NCBI GenBank assembly: GCA_014529385.2
Contig: CM043949.1
Location: 108,559,977 to 108,623,976 of the forward strand
Direction: 5' to 3'
DNA from: Adiantum capillus-veneris
Taxonomy: Eukaryota > Streptophyta > Polypodiopsida > Polypodiales > Pteridaceae
DNA: 64,000 nucleotides
Shown: positions 21,815 to 32,509 of the stretch, piece by piece
How the letters are laid out: each line of letters starts with the position of its first letter
Numbering within the stretch: position 1 is the stretch's first letter
Made by a program: the position numbers and the translations under genes
Notes under the pieces: generated by a model
The model's input: the letters and a program-made list of their open reading frames with translations, nothing else
Databases searched by the model: none
What the model was told of the DNA's origin: nothing

Positions 21815-22480
21815 TTGAACTTTAAAACAAACAAGAGTCGAGACACAAAGTGGCAGAGTTCCACTCCCAAATACACTAGCCCCATGGGCACCCCTTTTGG
21901 TACATCTTTTTATATTGATGAATCACAGAGTACAATTGCCAGGGAGTCACTCTGCAATTCTGCTACCAAGCATCTGCCAAAGTGCTCCCTAGGAATACTT
22001 AAAAAGGCCCCAGGCCCAAAAGCAATTGATACAAAAAGTTGGCATTCACTGCTAAAATCACTAGCACCCAACTTGCTTTCACATTGGCATCCAAACCGCT
22101 GCGTCATAAGCCTGGAAAAGCACCTACTTGGAGGCCTGGTAATAACCTTCTCGCTGTTGCTGCTCGCCATCGCCCACACATCGCGCTGTTGCTCCCCACC
22201 CCACAACCCCCCCCCCCCCCCCCCCCCCCCCCCCGTGTTGCTCTCTCTTCCTCTCCTTTGGAGGAGTTGGCAGGCCGTTCTTGGCTTCTCCAACCCACCT
22301 CCTTCGCACTCATTCTGTCCTCGTACTCGGCCACAGCAGCAAACGCAAATGGCACATTGTACTCCGCCACATAGGAACTCGATTGAAGCCCCCTTGCCCA
22401 ACACCGCAAAACCCACCATCCGACTTGCTCTTTCGCCGGCAGAGAAGGTGAGCTTAGAGGCAGAGGTGGAACACCTTTAG
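21815..22480 (+). CDS. hypothetical ORF with poly(Pro) from a C tract, doubtful
   Basis: An open frame of 221 codons with no recognised domain. Its middle is a Pro run created by the 28-base C tract at 22,207-22,234, and a minus-strand ORF overlaps it (poly-Gly). The end (KPTIRLALSPAEKVSLEAEVEHL) is more protein-like and may belong with the ORF that follows at 22,618. Probably a decayed mobile-element reading frame. Confidence 0.25.
   Translation: MNFKTNKSRDTKWQSSTPKYTSPMGTPFGTSFYIDESQSTIARESLCNSATKHLPKCSLGILKKAPGPKAIDTKSWHSLLKSLAPNLLSHWHPNRCVISLEKHLLGGLVITFSLLLLAIAHTSRCCSPPHNPPPPPPPPPVLLSLPLLWRSWQAVLGFSNPPPSHSFCPRTRPQQQTQMAHCTPPHRNSIEAPLPNTAKPTIRLALSPAEKVSLEAEVEHL
22207..22234 (+). repeat. 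poly(C) tract, 28 bases
   Basis: Uninterrupted run of C. Others lie at 29,480, 44,459, 55,691 and 58,611. Confidence 0.9.
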
Positions 22481-22617
22481 GCCGCCTCTGTTACCTGCAA
22501 GATAATCCGCACTCGACCTAGCAGAGGAGAGGTGCGCGACCTCCTTGAGGCCACCTTTTAGCAGAGGTAGGAAAGATCATCAACATTCAGCTTCTTGGGC
22601 GCGTCTACTACCAGATA

Positions 22618-22900
22618 GTGTTTGAGACTTCCGAGATGGCGTCCAAGGTCATTGCAATGAGCACCCTGGCCATCCGAGCAATCAAAGCTCATTTTCGACA
22701 GTGGCACCGCTTTGATCCAGCTACCGATGTGCTTCTCGAGAAGGAAAACCTGCCCATTTCAATCTACTTTCCCAACCAGGATAGGTTCCGAAATTGGGAC
22801 CGTGTTGGAGACACCACGTACAGCAACTTCACTTGCTGCCACGGCAACAGGCACCCACACAATCTTGAATGTCGTTCTACTACCTCAGGTGAGTGGTGGT
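22618..22900 (+). pseudogene. unknown element ORF, DUF4283-like at best
   Basis: The frame reads YQIVFETSEMASKVIAMSTL (the first residues lie upstream of the Met), then FRQWHRFDPATDVLLEKENL and PISIYFPN. The pattern (an aromatic/Val strand, a helix, then W-x-F-D-P and P-I-x-I-x-F-P) loosely resembles the DUF4283 domain of plant LINE or Gag-like proteins. I cannot confirm it. The frame runs into LTR-like sequence after about 22,900, so it looks truncated. Confidence 0.3.
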
Positions 22901-22989
22901 TGGCTCCGTCAGAGCCTGGAGTATTCGGGGCTCCCAAATCGGTGCTTCATTTGCAGATAGATTGGCCATCTTGCAAAGGCCTATCCACG

Positions 22990-23665
22990 GAGGAGGCCCC
23001 GAGCCGCAACATAGTGTATAACAACACACGCGAGAAAACTGAAAGAACTGAACAAACCTGAAAGAGAGACGACACGACACAGCGAAGTTCCACGGCCAAA
23101 GAGATTGGCCCCAAAGACTAGCACCCCTTTCGACATTTCTTTTTTATTAATGCTTCACAAAGTACAATGTTCGAGGGTCCTCGTCTTAACAGTGCTCCCC
23201 AGCTTATCTTTCTAAGACTGAAGCCCTGGCACTTTATTTATAGGCTATGGACCTTCCAAAAGCAATGTACATGAAAAGCTTCAGGTCTAAAAGCCATTGG
23301 GTCCCAAAAAGCTAGCGCTAGGCTATCAGCACGAATTGCAGAGAATCCGTATAATTGCCACATCAGCTACGTAAATCACGAGGTCTGTACAACAACCAAG
23401 GCAGCAACGCAATTTGCGGAAATTCATACGACAACCGCGTCATCACCCTTTTTTTCGTATTTTTTTAGCCTTTGTCTCTTTGGGCCCCATCAGATAGGAC
23501 CCCATAAGTTGGTACAACATATAAAAATTCGTGTACTTCTATTTTTGGCCTCTCAGCTTGGTTCTACAAGTTGTCACAACTTCTTCTGCATCTTTCAACG
23601 AGATTTTGACCTCTTTCTGTACAGAGTCTGTCCTTTAGGTCATGCTACATCATCACTTTGTGACA
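22990..23665 (-). repeat. F-type chromovirus LTR (3' LTR of copy F1, minus strand)
   Basis: On the minus strand it starts TGTCACAAAGTGATGA at 23,665, directly after a purine tract (AGAGGGGGGTA). Homologous LTRs lie at 30,558 (+), 32,510-32,921 (-) and 32,925-33,799 (-). A TATA-like TATAAATA (minus, 23,236-23,243) lies inside. The 3' end is truncated or diverged near 22,990. Confidence 0.8.
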
Positions 23666-24059
23666 TACCCCCCTCTTGAAAGAAATGTAATCGCCCTCTA
23701 CGCCTGCAAAATCAACATAAGCCAACAACCAGTTCAGTAGACATTGACTCTAAGTACCGACGCACGAGACAACACATATCCAGTACTTGCACATAGACGA
23801 TAGTCATTGAACATTCACATCACTATCTCCATCGAGATCTTTGATGAGAATTATGATCATCATAATGTATTTAGCAATCACATCCAGATCTCACCGATCT
23901 TTAGCAAACGTCGGGATTGACTAAATCTTATTATTATCATATCCACATCACTCCTCGAGTGAATCAAGACCGAGATATTGCAATCATTTCGTCTTTCAAT
24001 CATGCACTCAAACATCCCACGCATTAGAGAGCACATATATCACATTCATTTGAGGAATT
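23666..24059 (-). other. 3' non-coding part of F1 (minus strand)
   Basis: Aligns with 33,800-34,195 and with the reverse complement of the tract before the LTR at 30,558. It ends at GGAATTCCC, where a T-rich run (the poly(A) of a minus-strand LINE) begins. Confidence 0.7.
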
Positions 24060-25590
24060 CCCTTTTTTTTTTGTTTTATTTTCGGAGTCGGGTAGGGCTT
24101 TCCCCTCATACACCAAAAAAGGTTATACAAGAAGAACGACCAGGACTATGCACCCAAAAACCGAAGGCAGATGCTTTTGTCACTAGTTTCCTCTGGACTA
24201 CGAGAGTCCAAACTTATCTACACTCTTAGGGCCATGACTAATCCCTTGAGAGACCCATTTCGCCAACTTGATTTGGGCGTGACAACGACCAAGTACCTCT
24301 GTTCAAAGGCCCAAGTACTGTGGGACTTGCTTCGGTCTTCCCTTTGGAGTTGCTTCCTCCAGGTAACTTATCGCTCACCTCACTAAACTGCCTTTGAAAC
24401 TCGATGGTTTTCCCCTAGGAAAGGCCATACCCGCTTGGAAGGGCGTCCGCTCACAGGTGGCGTCCGCTGAGGTTGGTGGTGTCTCCCTTTTGCACCTCCC
24501 AACCCCTTATAGGTGAAGTTGACCCCCCCGGGGGGGAATGGCACTTGGGCGCTCTTGTAGCTCATCTGGCTTCGCTTGGGGAGAATTACGTCATTTCCCC
24601 CGGAAGGGATCGGATTCAAAATAACAGCATAGGAAGGGGAGCATTATCTCCCCATCCGCCTATGCAGAGCACCTAAATACTGGGGTACAACTTCACCATA
24701 GGCACGTGCCCTACGGTTCCGTCCCTCGAGTGCGGATCACGGCGTACCTAGAAGGGCATCCGCTTCCCGCGAGCCTCCCCACCAAGGAGGATAACGGTCC
24801 TTTCTTCAAGGTCCAACGAAGGGTCGATTACGTTGAAGGTGGAGTTGAATCGGTCTAGCCACCTCCCCCTGGCTTTATCAACCGCCGAACAGTTCATCAG
24901 CAAATGCGAAAGCGAACGACCCTCTAACTGGGAGCACAACGTGCAAATGTTGTGTCCGCACATGTAGCTATCCGCCAGTTTGAGCCCACCTACTCTCGCG
25001 AGAGCCAGCATTCTCTCCTCCTTCCTATTCACTATAGTGCTCCTATTGAGTTGCAGCAGGTATCCACGTGTTTGTTCAAAACCAGCCTCCTTATAGAGCT
25101 CCAACACCAAGCACGAATGCCTCTCATCCCACTTGTCCCATGCGTGGTAGCGAACTGAGCTAAAGTCAACCGCTGGGATATACTTATTCATCCAGTTCTG
25201 GGTTCTTGTCGTCCAAGTCCACTTCTTGAACGGTTGGTTTTTAGGCTTCTTGTTTACCAAGGAGCCTATCAGGTAGATGAAACCGAGCGGTACTTGTCAA
25301 AAGCCCTTGCTCGTTGTCCCCCACAAAAGGCAGGTGCAGATGGTATGTTAAACTCGTGATGGAGAGTTGCCGTCCCTACAGAGGTTGACCTTGCTCCCTT
25401 TCCAAGTAACATTCGCATCTCGATGGCGACGAGGCGCTACAGAGAGTGAAGGACACGCTGATCGTGGGCCCCCATAATTTCCTTGCCATAACAAGTCACT
25501 GGATATACGCACGCCTTAAAAACAGTCAGTTGAGACCATATAGGGATGGCTCGGTTCGCTAGTAGGTGCTGACATGCGAATAGACTTTTC
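24060..25590 (-). pseudogene. 5'-truncated LINE fragment inserted in F1
   Basis: Minus-strand relic of a non-LTR retrotransposon. The RT thumb-like block FKACVYPVTCYGKEIMG lies at about 25,490-25,530. The C-terminal part is open at 25,260-24,748 and has a CCHC-type finger (CTLC-x11-HLLMNC) typical of LINE polymerase ends. The 3' end is marked by a poly(A) tail, seen as a T run at 24,061-24,071 on the plus strand. At the upstream side it is fused in frame to chromovirus integrase near 25,590. Finger domain and tail are seen; family placement is inferred. Confidence 0.55.
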
Positions 25591-25931
25591 CTCCCCTTGT
25601 CCGCTCGCAATGGCACCTTCCCTATCAACGTGTGTACTATGTTGTTGTAAGCAAACTCCAAAAACTTCTTTAGCTGAGTTTTTTGGTCAACGATGTAAGA
25701 CTTCAACAGGTACAAAACTAGTGAAATTCGTAATCTCCCAGTCTGCCGATGGAAAGAGGATGAGAACTGTAACCGAGTACCAATATTCTCCCAGATTGCC
25801 CTCCAAAACAAGCTAGTAAAACGGGGATCTCTATCTGAAACTATAGACTGAGGGATGCCACGAAGTCAAAATAACTGCGAGACAAACAGTTTAGAAAAAT
25901 GATCTAGCTTAACCGTCTTCTTACTCACATA
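25591..25931 (-). pseudogene. Integrase fragment of F1
   Basis: Minus-strand reading WRAIWENIGTRLQFSSSFHR then FLEFAYNNIVHT: the gypsy integrase core around the third catalytic region, matching the plus-strand copy at 28,520-28,720. It ends where LINE sequence begins. Confidence 0.7.
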
Positions 25932-26880
25932 TCAAAAAACTGCAAACAAACTCATCCACATCCTTTTGAGCCTCAGCCAATACAAGAACCGCTCCACACC
26001 TTTCAAGGTGGTCTCTATGCTGCGGTGGCCCGAAAAAGGTGGACAATGGCACTCTGTCAAAACCTTATTTCTCAGTGCTTGTGTAACACACAATAAGTTC
26101 ATCCGCATCAAATAGCCTTCCTTGAGTGAATAACCCGTAACTACTTCCCCACTCTGCAACCGATCAAAGATGTCTACAAAATCCAGCTCTGTGGCGTATT
26201 GATCTACCATCGAAGTTGTGATGATAAACTGCCGAAATAGCCAAAACCAAAGGCTTGCGAGGCAATGCATCCGCCACCACATTCTTCTGTCCTTGAACAC
26301 ACACAATCTAAAAGTGAAATTGTGACAAGATGTTTGCCCACAGCATTTGCTTGTTCGAAAGACAAGAGATGTCATAAACTCTGATGATCGGTGGACACTG
26401 TAAAATCGGATCCAAGTAGAAAGTGTCACCAATGAGTAAGCATGGATAACTGCCAATAGCTCCTTCTCATAGATCTGTGCAACCTGCTCTGGTCTAGAAA
26501 ACATTCTGTTCTCATACGCAACACATCAAAGACCACTCCCAAAGTACGACCACAAGCATCACACGCCAGTCGACTTATCCTTGAGAGTCTTAAAGGCTGC
26601 AATCTCAGATGGTTCCCAAGTGAAAGAAACCCCTTTCTGTGTCAAAGCATGTAGAGGAGAAGCAATCTCTGCAAACTTTCGGATGAACCGTCGATAGTAA
26701 GAACACAAACCCAGAAAGCTGCGAACCTCATGAACATTCTTCAAATTTGGACGATCTATGATGGTCTCAACCTTGGCCGGGTCCATTTTGACACCCTCCG
26801 TAGAGACGATGTGTCCCAAAAGGTGAATCTCTGGTAAGAAAAACTCAATCTTCTTTCCATTCACCAACCGATGTTGCCTC
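25932..26880 (-). pseudogene. RNase H and integrase zinc domain of F1
   Basis: From 26,867 down: RT thumb block LLGHIVSTEGVKMDPAKVET and FLGLCSYYRRFIRKFAEIAS, then RNase H pieces (YEKELLAVIHAYS) and the integrase zinc region (LTECHCPPFSGHRSIETTLK). Frames break near 26,505-26,558. Same family as 27,740-28,279 on the other strand. Confidence 0.8.
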
Positions 26881-26885
26881 AGTGC

Positions 26886-27545
26886 CTAAAAACCCTGTAG
26901 CAAGTGATGTCGATGTAATACCTCATTCTTAGAGAATACGATAATATCGTCAAAAAAAGTGCCCACAAATGACCTATACTCTCGAAAATCCATGCCCCTC
27001 ATCCTGTTGAAGGTTGCACGAGCATTTGTAAGACCAAAAGGCATCAAATACTGATACACTCCAAAGGACGTCCTGAATGAGGTCTTGTATACATCTCCAA
27101 GATCAATTCTGATCTGATGATAACCACTTTTTAGATCGATTCTACTGAAACAAGTACAACCCTGTAGCCTGTCCAATATATCATTGATCTTGGGTATCGA
27201 GAATCTGTCCTTGATGGTGCTTTTATTGAGAGGCCTTTAGTCAATGCACACTCTCCAAGATCCATCTTTCTTTAGAACTAAAAGCATGAGCGAACAGAAT
27301 GGTGAAGTACTGGGTTGAATCAATTCTTTTTCCAACAATTCTTTCACTTGGTTCATAATCTCTTCATTTTGGGCTATGCTTACTCTGTAAGGTGGCCGGT
27401 TCAGTGGCGTACTACCTAGAATCAAGTCAATCGTGTGATCTTCAAGTCGTTGAGGAGGTAACTCCCCTGGTAAGCCTTCTGAGAAACAATCAGCTTGAGC
27501 TTGCAAAAATTCATGTCATTCTTTCTCAAGGTCGAACAAATTTGA
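26886..27545 (-). pseudogene. Reverse transcriptase of F1
   Basis: Minus-strand gypsy RT: LLVLKKDGSWRVCID then an in-frame stop near 27,238 (Tyr codon lost), followed by LKSGYHQIRIDLGD, MPFGLTNARATFN and the catalytic FFDDIIVFS. The upstream linker (LPPQRLEDHTIDLILGSTPL) is the usual pre-RT region. Gag and protease of this copy are missing; homology ends near 27,545, where a plus-strand copy begins. Confidence 0.85.
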
Positions 27546-27643
27546 CATTTTCTTGTCATCTATCTCATTTCAGAAGATCGAGTAAACAAACAAACTGGAT
27601 TTCATTGATCTAGAAATGGCCGAAGGCGATACAAGTGGGATTG

Positions 27644-27739
27644 TGTCACAAAGTGATGACCTGGCATGACCAACCGACAGAGAAATGGCCAAGTGGACAA
27701 GAGAAACTGAACAGACTAACTTGAAGAACTTATGAAGCA
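27644..27739 (+). repeat. 96-bp fragment of the F-type LTR start
   Basis: Matches the first ~96 bases of the LTR at 30,558 (TGTCACAAAGTGATGA... to TTATGAAGCA) and is joined directly to RNase H coding sequence at 27,740, an arrangement no intact element has. Confidence 0.85.
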
Positions 27740-28891
27740 GCTTTTGGCAATTATCCATGCCCTTACTCAATGGCGATACTTTCTACTTAGAGCGGATTTT
27801 GCAGTGATCACCAATCATCAGAGTTTGCGCTATTTCTTGTTTCTGAAAGAGGTTTCGGACAAGCAAATGCGGTGGGCAAACGTTTTGTCACAATTTTACT
27901 TTCTCGTTGTGCATGATCAAGGACAGAAGAATGTGGTGGCGGATGCAGTGTCTTGTCAACCTTTGGTTTTGGCTATTTCGACAATTCATCACAACAGCTT
28001 CAAGGATATGGTAGATCAATACGCCATAGATCCAGATTTTGAAAACATCTTTGATCGACTGCAGAGTGGGCAAGTGGTTGCGTGCTATCCGCTCATGGAA
28101 TGCTATTTGATGAGGAAAAAAACTTCTTGTGTATGACGCAAGCATTGAGAAATAAGGTTTTGACAGAGTGCCATTGTCCACCTTTTTTGGGTCCTCGCAG
28201 CATAGAAACCAACTCGAAAGGTGTGCAACGGTTCTTCTACTGGCCGAGGATCAAAAAGGATGTAGACGAAGTTGTTTGATATACCAAAAGGTCAAGCATA
28301 AGGCACCAAGTCTTCTGTAACCTTTGTCCGTACCTAGCCGACCATGAGAAAGTGTAGCAATGGATTTCATCTTCCCAAGACTCAGAGTCGGCATGATGAC
28401 ATTCGTACATTCAAGAAGACAATTAAGCCCAATCATTTGGCTAGACTGTTTGTCTCAAATTTTTCGATTACATGGTATGCCTGAGTTCATTGTTTTAGAC
28501 AGAGATCTTTGATTCACTAGTTTGTTTTGGAGGGAAATCTGGGAGAACATTGGCACCCGGTTGCAAATCTCGTCCTCGTTCCACCCACAGATAGACGGGC
28601 AATCTGAGAGTGATTTTGGACTTGTTGAAGTCCTACAATTCGATCAAAAGGCTCAATAGAAAAAGTATTTGCCCTTGGCGGAGTTTGCCTACAACAACAC
28701 AGTGCATACAGGGAAGGCACCATTTTGAGATCATCGAGGGTACTGAGAAGGTTCCACCTATTCTAGGCACCAAGGATAAGATTTGTGAAGCAGATCAGTA
28801 TGTTCAAGATCTAGAGACTGCTTTTGCTAAGGTACGCGAGGCTCTTGAGAAGTCTCAAGCACGTCACAAGAAGACAACAGACAAGCATCGA
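27740..28891 (+). pseudogene. RNase H and integrase of F-type copy G
   Basis: RNase H end (LLAIIHALTQWRYFLLRADF, TNHQSLRYF, KNVVADAVS), integrase zinc region (LTECHCPPFLGPRSIE) and core pieces in changing frames: AMDFIF, FIVLDRDL, SSSFHPQIDGQSESD, LAEFAYNNTVHTG. The last part (28,750-28,890) is the C-terminal helix before the chromodomain (HKKTTDKHRR). It is interrupted at 28,892 by a short transposon and resumes at 29,561. Confidence 0.8.
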
Positions 28892-29560
28892 CGTCATAGT
28901 TACGCGAAACGCGGAACGGGGGAACGAGGAGGAGTCCAGAACAGGAATGGCGCGGAATGGGAGGTACGGGAGGTATAAAAACGCCCAAATAAAGCAATTT
29001 TAAACTCTGTGTGATTGAATAGAAGTAGTATCAGAGTCCTTTGACTCTAACACTCACAAAACACTTGATTTGAAGACCATTCAGCCTTACTATGGCAAAC
29101 GTGTGTCGTATACACTTGAGAGCTTGAGAGGGAGAGAGAGGGAAGGGGGCAGAGAGAGAGCTTTAAAGTTGAGAGAGAGGGAGAGGGAGAAAGCTTGAGA
29201 GATAGGGGGAGATCTTTTGGCCTTGTAGACTCTAGAGTCTAAACTTGTAAGCTTGAAAGAGACTAGAGCTTGAGAGGCGAGACTCGAGAGGGTAGAGCTT
29301 TAGCTTTGGCCCTTGAAAGCTCGTGTGCATTGTGAAGGTAAGGGGTGGGAAAAGGGACATTTAACAAGGGGAAGGCTCACAAGACAAATCACCAAAATCT
29401 GAAAATCTATCCATTCTAAGCCGTTGCGGACTGGCCGTTCCGGTATCAAAAGTCTCTGCCGAACGTTCCGAGCCATGTACCCCCCCCCCCCCCCCCCCCC
29501 TCCAAAACGCCGTTCTAGCAATTCTTGCCCATGGGGTGGCGTTCCCCGGTAACTATGACG
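28892..29560. mobile_element. 669-bp terminal-inverted-repeat transposon, non-autonomous
   Basis: Ends are a perfect 12-bp inverted repeat, CGTCATAGTTAC at 28,892-28,903 and its complement at 29,549-29,560; a shared GGAACG motif follows on each side. It splits the integrase tail of copy G between HRR and the segment leading to the chromodomain. It has no coding capacity and holds a GA-rich tract (29,120-29,290) and a 21-base C run. Flanking 8-mers are only partly alike, so superfamily is undecided. Confidence 0.75.
29480..29500 (+). repeat. poly(C) tract, 21 bases
   Basis: Uninterrupted C run inside the short inverted-repeat transposon. Confidence 0.9.
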
Positions 29561-29915
29561 ATTTGACGTGACTTGCGGTTGAAGGAGAATGATTGTGTGA
29601 CACTATGGCCCTTCCCAAATTCAAGAGAAGATCAATGATGTATCCTTCAGACTGAAGTTACCAAAGATTCACAATGCATTTCATGTGAGTCTATTGAAAT
29701 CTTTCAAAGGCGAGGTGCCAATGGACGAGGAGCTTGAGGAGCAACCTGAAGTGGAAGAGACCGAGGAAATTCTTGTTCCAGAAGAAATATTGGCTCACAA
29801 GGAAAGGAGAGTAAAAGGTAAAGTGATACAACGATTCTTAGTTAAGAACTATCCGGCATTGGATGCGAAGTGGATGGAGGAGGAGGACCTAGCAAATACT
29901 CCTCGGATACTATAA
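29561..29915 (+). pseudogene. Integrase tail with chromodomain, copy G
   Basis: The frame includes INDVSFRLKLPKIHNAFHVS then SLLKSFKGEVPMDEE and a chromodomain: PEEILAHKERRVKGKVIQRF, LVKNYPALDAKW, EEEDL. Compared with the usual LVKWKGYP the chromodomain has lost two residues. Chromodomains target integration to histone-marked chromatin and define chromoviruses. This shows the F family is a chromovirus. Confidence 0.8.
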
Positions 29916-30557
29916 CTTTACCTTGAGGCTTTTGGTCTAGCTTCGATTATTCCAAGAGTTCCCAATGATCAGCGGGTTGAATCTGGTGCAGCCGAGAACT
30001 GTACAAGAGGAGAGTTACTCCGCTCCTTTGTCACAAATTACCTAGATGGAATAAAGTCACTGACTTCCTTTGGATTTCAAGGATACTGATGGGAGCTGAC
30101 AAAATTCTATTGAATGACTTTGTGAAAGAAGTACTTTGAACTGGGAATTCCTGAAATGAATCTAATATATGTGCTCTCTCATGTGATTAGTGTTTGAGTG
30201 CATGTTTGAAAGACGAAATGACTGCAACATTTCGGTCTTGTTCTCTGGACAGATATGAGATAAACAAGATATTAACGAGATTTAATCAATCAAGACATCT
30301 ACGAGAGATCAGTGGCAGATCTGGATGTGATTGCTAATACGTTACAATAAATCATGATTCTCATCCAAGATCTCGACGGGGGTAGTGATGTGAATGTGAT
30401 TTGAATGCTCAGTGACTATCGTCTTTGTGCAAGTGTTGGATATGTGTTGTCTAGTGCGTCAGTACTTAGAGTCAAATATCTACTGAACTAGTTTCTGGCC
30501 TATGTTGGTTTTGCAAGCGTAGTCGAGAGCGACTTCAATTCTTTCAAGAGGGGGAAA
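29916..30557 (+). other. 3' non-coding region and polypurine tract of copy G
   Basis: Aligns with the reverse complement of 33,800-34,480. It ends in the purine tract AGAGGGGGAAA (30,547-30,557) directly before the LTR. Confidence 0.75.
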
Positions 30558-31108
30558 TGTCACAAAGTGATGACGTGGCATGACCAACTGGCAGAGAAAT
30601 GGCCGAGTGGACAAGAGAAACTGAATGGACTAACTTGAAGAACTTATGAAGCACCGGCCGTGGGGCCCAAAACTATAAAGACAAAAATCTTGAGCTCTAG
30701 GAGAGAATTCTGTAAAATGCATTGACATACTGACGTGGCAGATCGTACGGATGTTGACGTGGCAAGGCCGTACAAAATTTCCGTGATTTACACCGCAAGT
30801 GCCATGTGCTAGGCTGTACGAATTTCCATTATTTGCGTTGAGCTGCTAACGTGGCAGTTTTTATGTAAGCTTTTGGGATCAATTGCTTTTAGGCTTAGTG
30901 CTTTTGAACCTACTTTCTTTTTTGGGGCTCTGCTTTTTGGGCATCCCTTGTAAGAATAAAAGAGCCCTTGGGGCCTCACTCTACAGAGCATCTGGACGCA
31001 GAGTCTGAGAGTAGAGTCCCTTGAGAGTTGTACTTAAGAAATACTGAAAGGGGTGCCAATCTTTGGGGCCAACGCTTTTGGGTGCGGAACACCGCTGTGC
31101 CATGTCGA

Positions 31109-31197
<89 letters not shown>

Positions 31198-31290
31198 TAT
31201 TAAAGTTCAGTGATTTTGAAGTTTTTGTTCGTGTGTTGCTACTGATTTCTCGCTTGGAGTGTCCAAGCCTATTATAAACTGACTCGCCCT
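30558..31290 (+). repeat. 3' LTR of copy G (F type)
   Basis: Starts TGTCACAAAGTGATGACGTG. It includes the (CT)42 tract at 31,111-31,194. The end is set approximately, where similarity to the LTR at 32,925-33,799 stops. Confidence 0.75.
31111..31194 (+). repeat. (CT)n microsatellite, about 42 units
   Basis: Longest dinucleotide tract in the window. ORFs running through it (Leu-Ser or Arg-Glu repeats) are artefacts. Confidence 0.98.
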
Positions 31291-31339
31291 TGAATTTTAC
31301 ATCAAGTACTATTTCTCTACTCTTTTCATTCTTCAAAGT

Positions 31340-31732
31340 TGCTTTTCTTGCCTGGAGTCGACCACCATAGTGTTCTTGTGGAACCACGGGATCCCCAAAA
31401 GGACATCACACCCCTCCAAAGGCATGATATAGAAGGCCTCGTGCCCCAAATACCCCTAACAATGCAACCAAAGTTTGCTTATGACAAGTGTATGGAAACA
31501 TCCTGTTCGGGTGCCGCTAGACCTGCCTCAGCCGGTGGTTCCATTTCATGTGGTGTGATTCCAAGTCGAGCCGCCAATTCAATCGAAGTGAAGTTGACCT
31601 TGGCTCCTCCGTCGTAGCAGATGAGGGCTTCTTAATCTCGTACTTTGCCCCACGCTCTACAAAGCTCCGTACTTTCATCCATATTGGTTGTTCTTTTGGC
31701 ACCTTGGTAAGGCACCTGGCTAAAACATGCCC
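31340..31732 (-). pseudogene. Protease and zinc-knuckle end of a gypsy Gag (copy H)
   Basis: On the minus strand, zinc knuckle CYGCGEHGHVLARC (31,715-31,757), then KVPKEQ and a spacer, then the aspartic protease active site ICYDGGAKVNF (31,600-31,630; family DSGA or DPGA) and ELAARLGITPHEM in another frame. It closely resembles the element at 62.5-64 kb (FFDPGAKANFISP, LASKLGITPEEM). No RT follows; the sequence abuts the copy G LTR. Confidence 0.7.
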
Positions 31733-31802
31733 ATGTTCTCCACAACCGTAACATTTACCCTCCTTAAGGGCATGTTTTAGCCAGGTGCCTTACCAAGGTG
31801 CC
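31698..31802. repeat. perfect 35-bp inverted repeat with 35-bp spacer
   Basis: Arms 31,698-31,732 and 31,768-31,802 are exact reverse complements (starting GGCACCTTGGTAAGG). The spacer and left arm code for the zinc knuckle, so one arm is an inverted duplication of that code. Confidence 0.97.
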
Positions 31803-32430
31803 GACAATCGAGAGCCTGAAGGTCTCTTCTTCTGTTGCTTTCCCTTCCTTTTGTTACTGTTGTTCGTATCTTGTCCGGTCTCAACTGTGACTAATCTATC
31901 TATGACGTACGTAAGAGTGCCCCCATGCATTGCAAACCCTTGCTTTGCGTGTCCCATCAATTGTTGCATGGACTCAAACTTCTGCAGCAAACAATAATCT
32001 TGTATCTCTTTAGGTAGACAACAACAGAATCGCTCTATCTGATGCTTGAAGGTCATTTTCTTGAAAGAAAAGGCCGGTAAGAAAGTGTCCCAAAATCTCT
32101 GATAGTAAGTATCTAGGATGTCTTTCTTGGTCATCTCAAATGATTCCAAGCGGTGATCACATCTCGTTCGTATTCTTGAGTGAGCCATGAGAAAGTGAAC
32201 ACTCTTCTGAACTGAAGCCACTTTGTTGGTGCCTCCCTCCGTAGAAGCACGATAGACCTCTAAGTCTGTGCGTTTCCCTTAAGGTGGGATGTCACCCTCC
32301 GGACTTTGGAGTACTCTGAATAGCGTCCTCCGGAGTATCCAATATCAAATTGTTGAATAAAAGCGAGGGCTCTGAGTGTATCCTTAAAGCCAAAAAAAGT
32401 GTCAAACTTTATTGCTTGCCAACACTCCTT
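31790..32430 (-). pseudogene. Gag of gypsy copy H
   Basis: Minus-strand Gag capsid: FFGFKDTLRALAFIQQFD (32,400-32,345), a stretch with stops and frame changes (YSGGRYSEYSKVRRVTSHLK), then an open 143-codon part (32,221-31,790) with HQIERFCCCLPKEIQDYCLL and a Lys-rich end. It matches the Gag at 62.5-63.4 kb block for block (GFDDRKKALSFLQQFD; EQIEKYCCGLPKGLRKYC). The frame is broken. Confidence 0.75.
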
Positions 32431-32509
32431 AAAATCTTAGGGTTTCTTCTTCCTAAATCATATTGGCTGGCTCTATAAAATTGCTTCCTCTTTCCAAACA
32501 TCGGCCTAT

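Noticed and set aside
22039..22409. Overlapping ORFs with poly-Pro or poly-Gly
   Set aside because: Created by the 28-base C tract.
31028..31387. ORFs with long Leu-Ser or Arg-Glu repeats
   Set aside because: Products of the (CT)42 microsatellite read in several frames.
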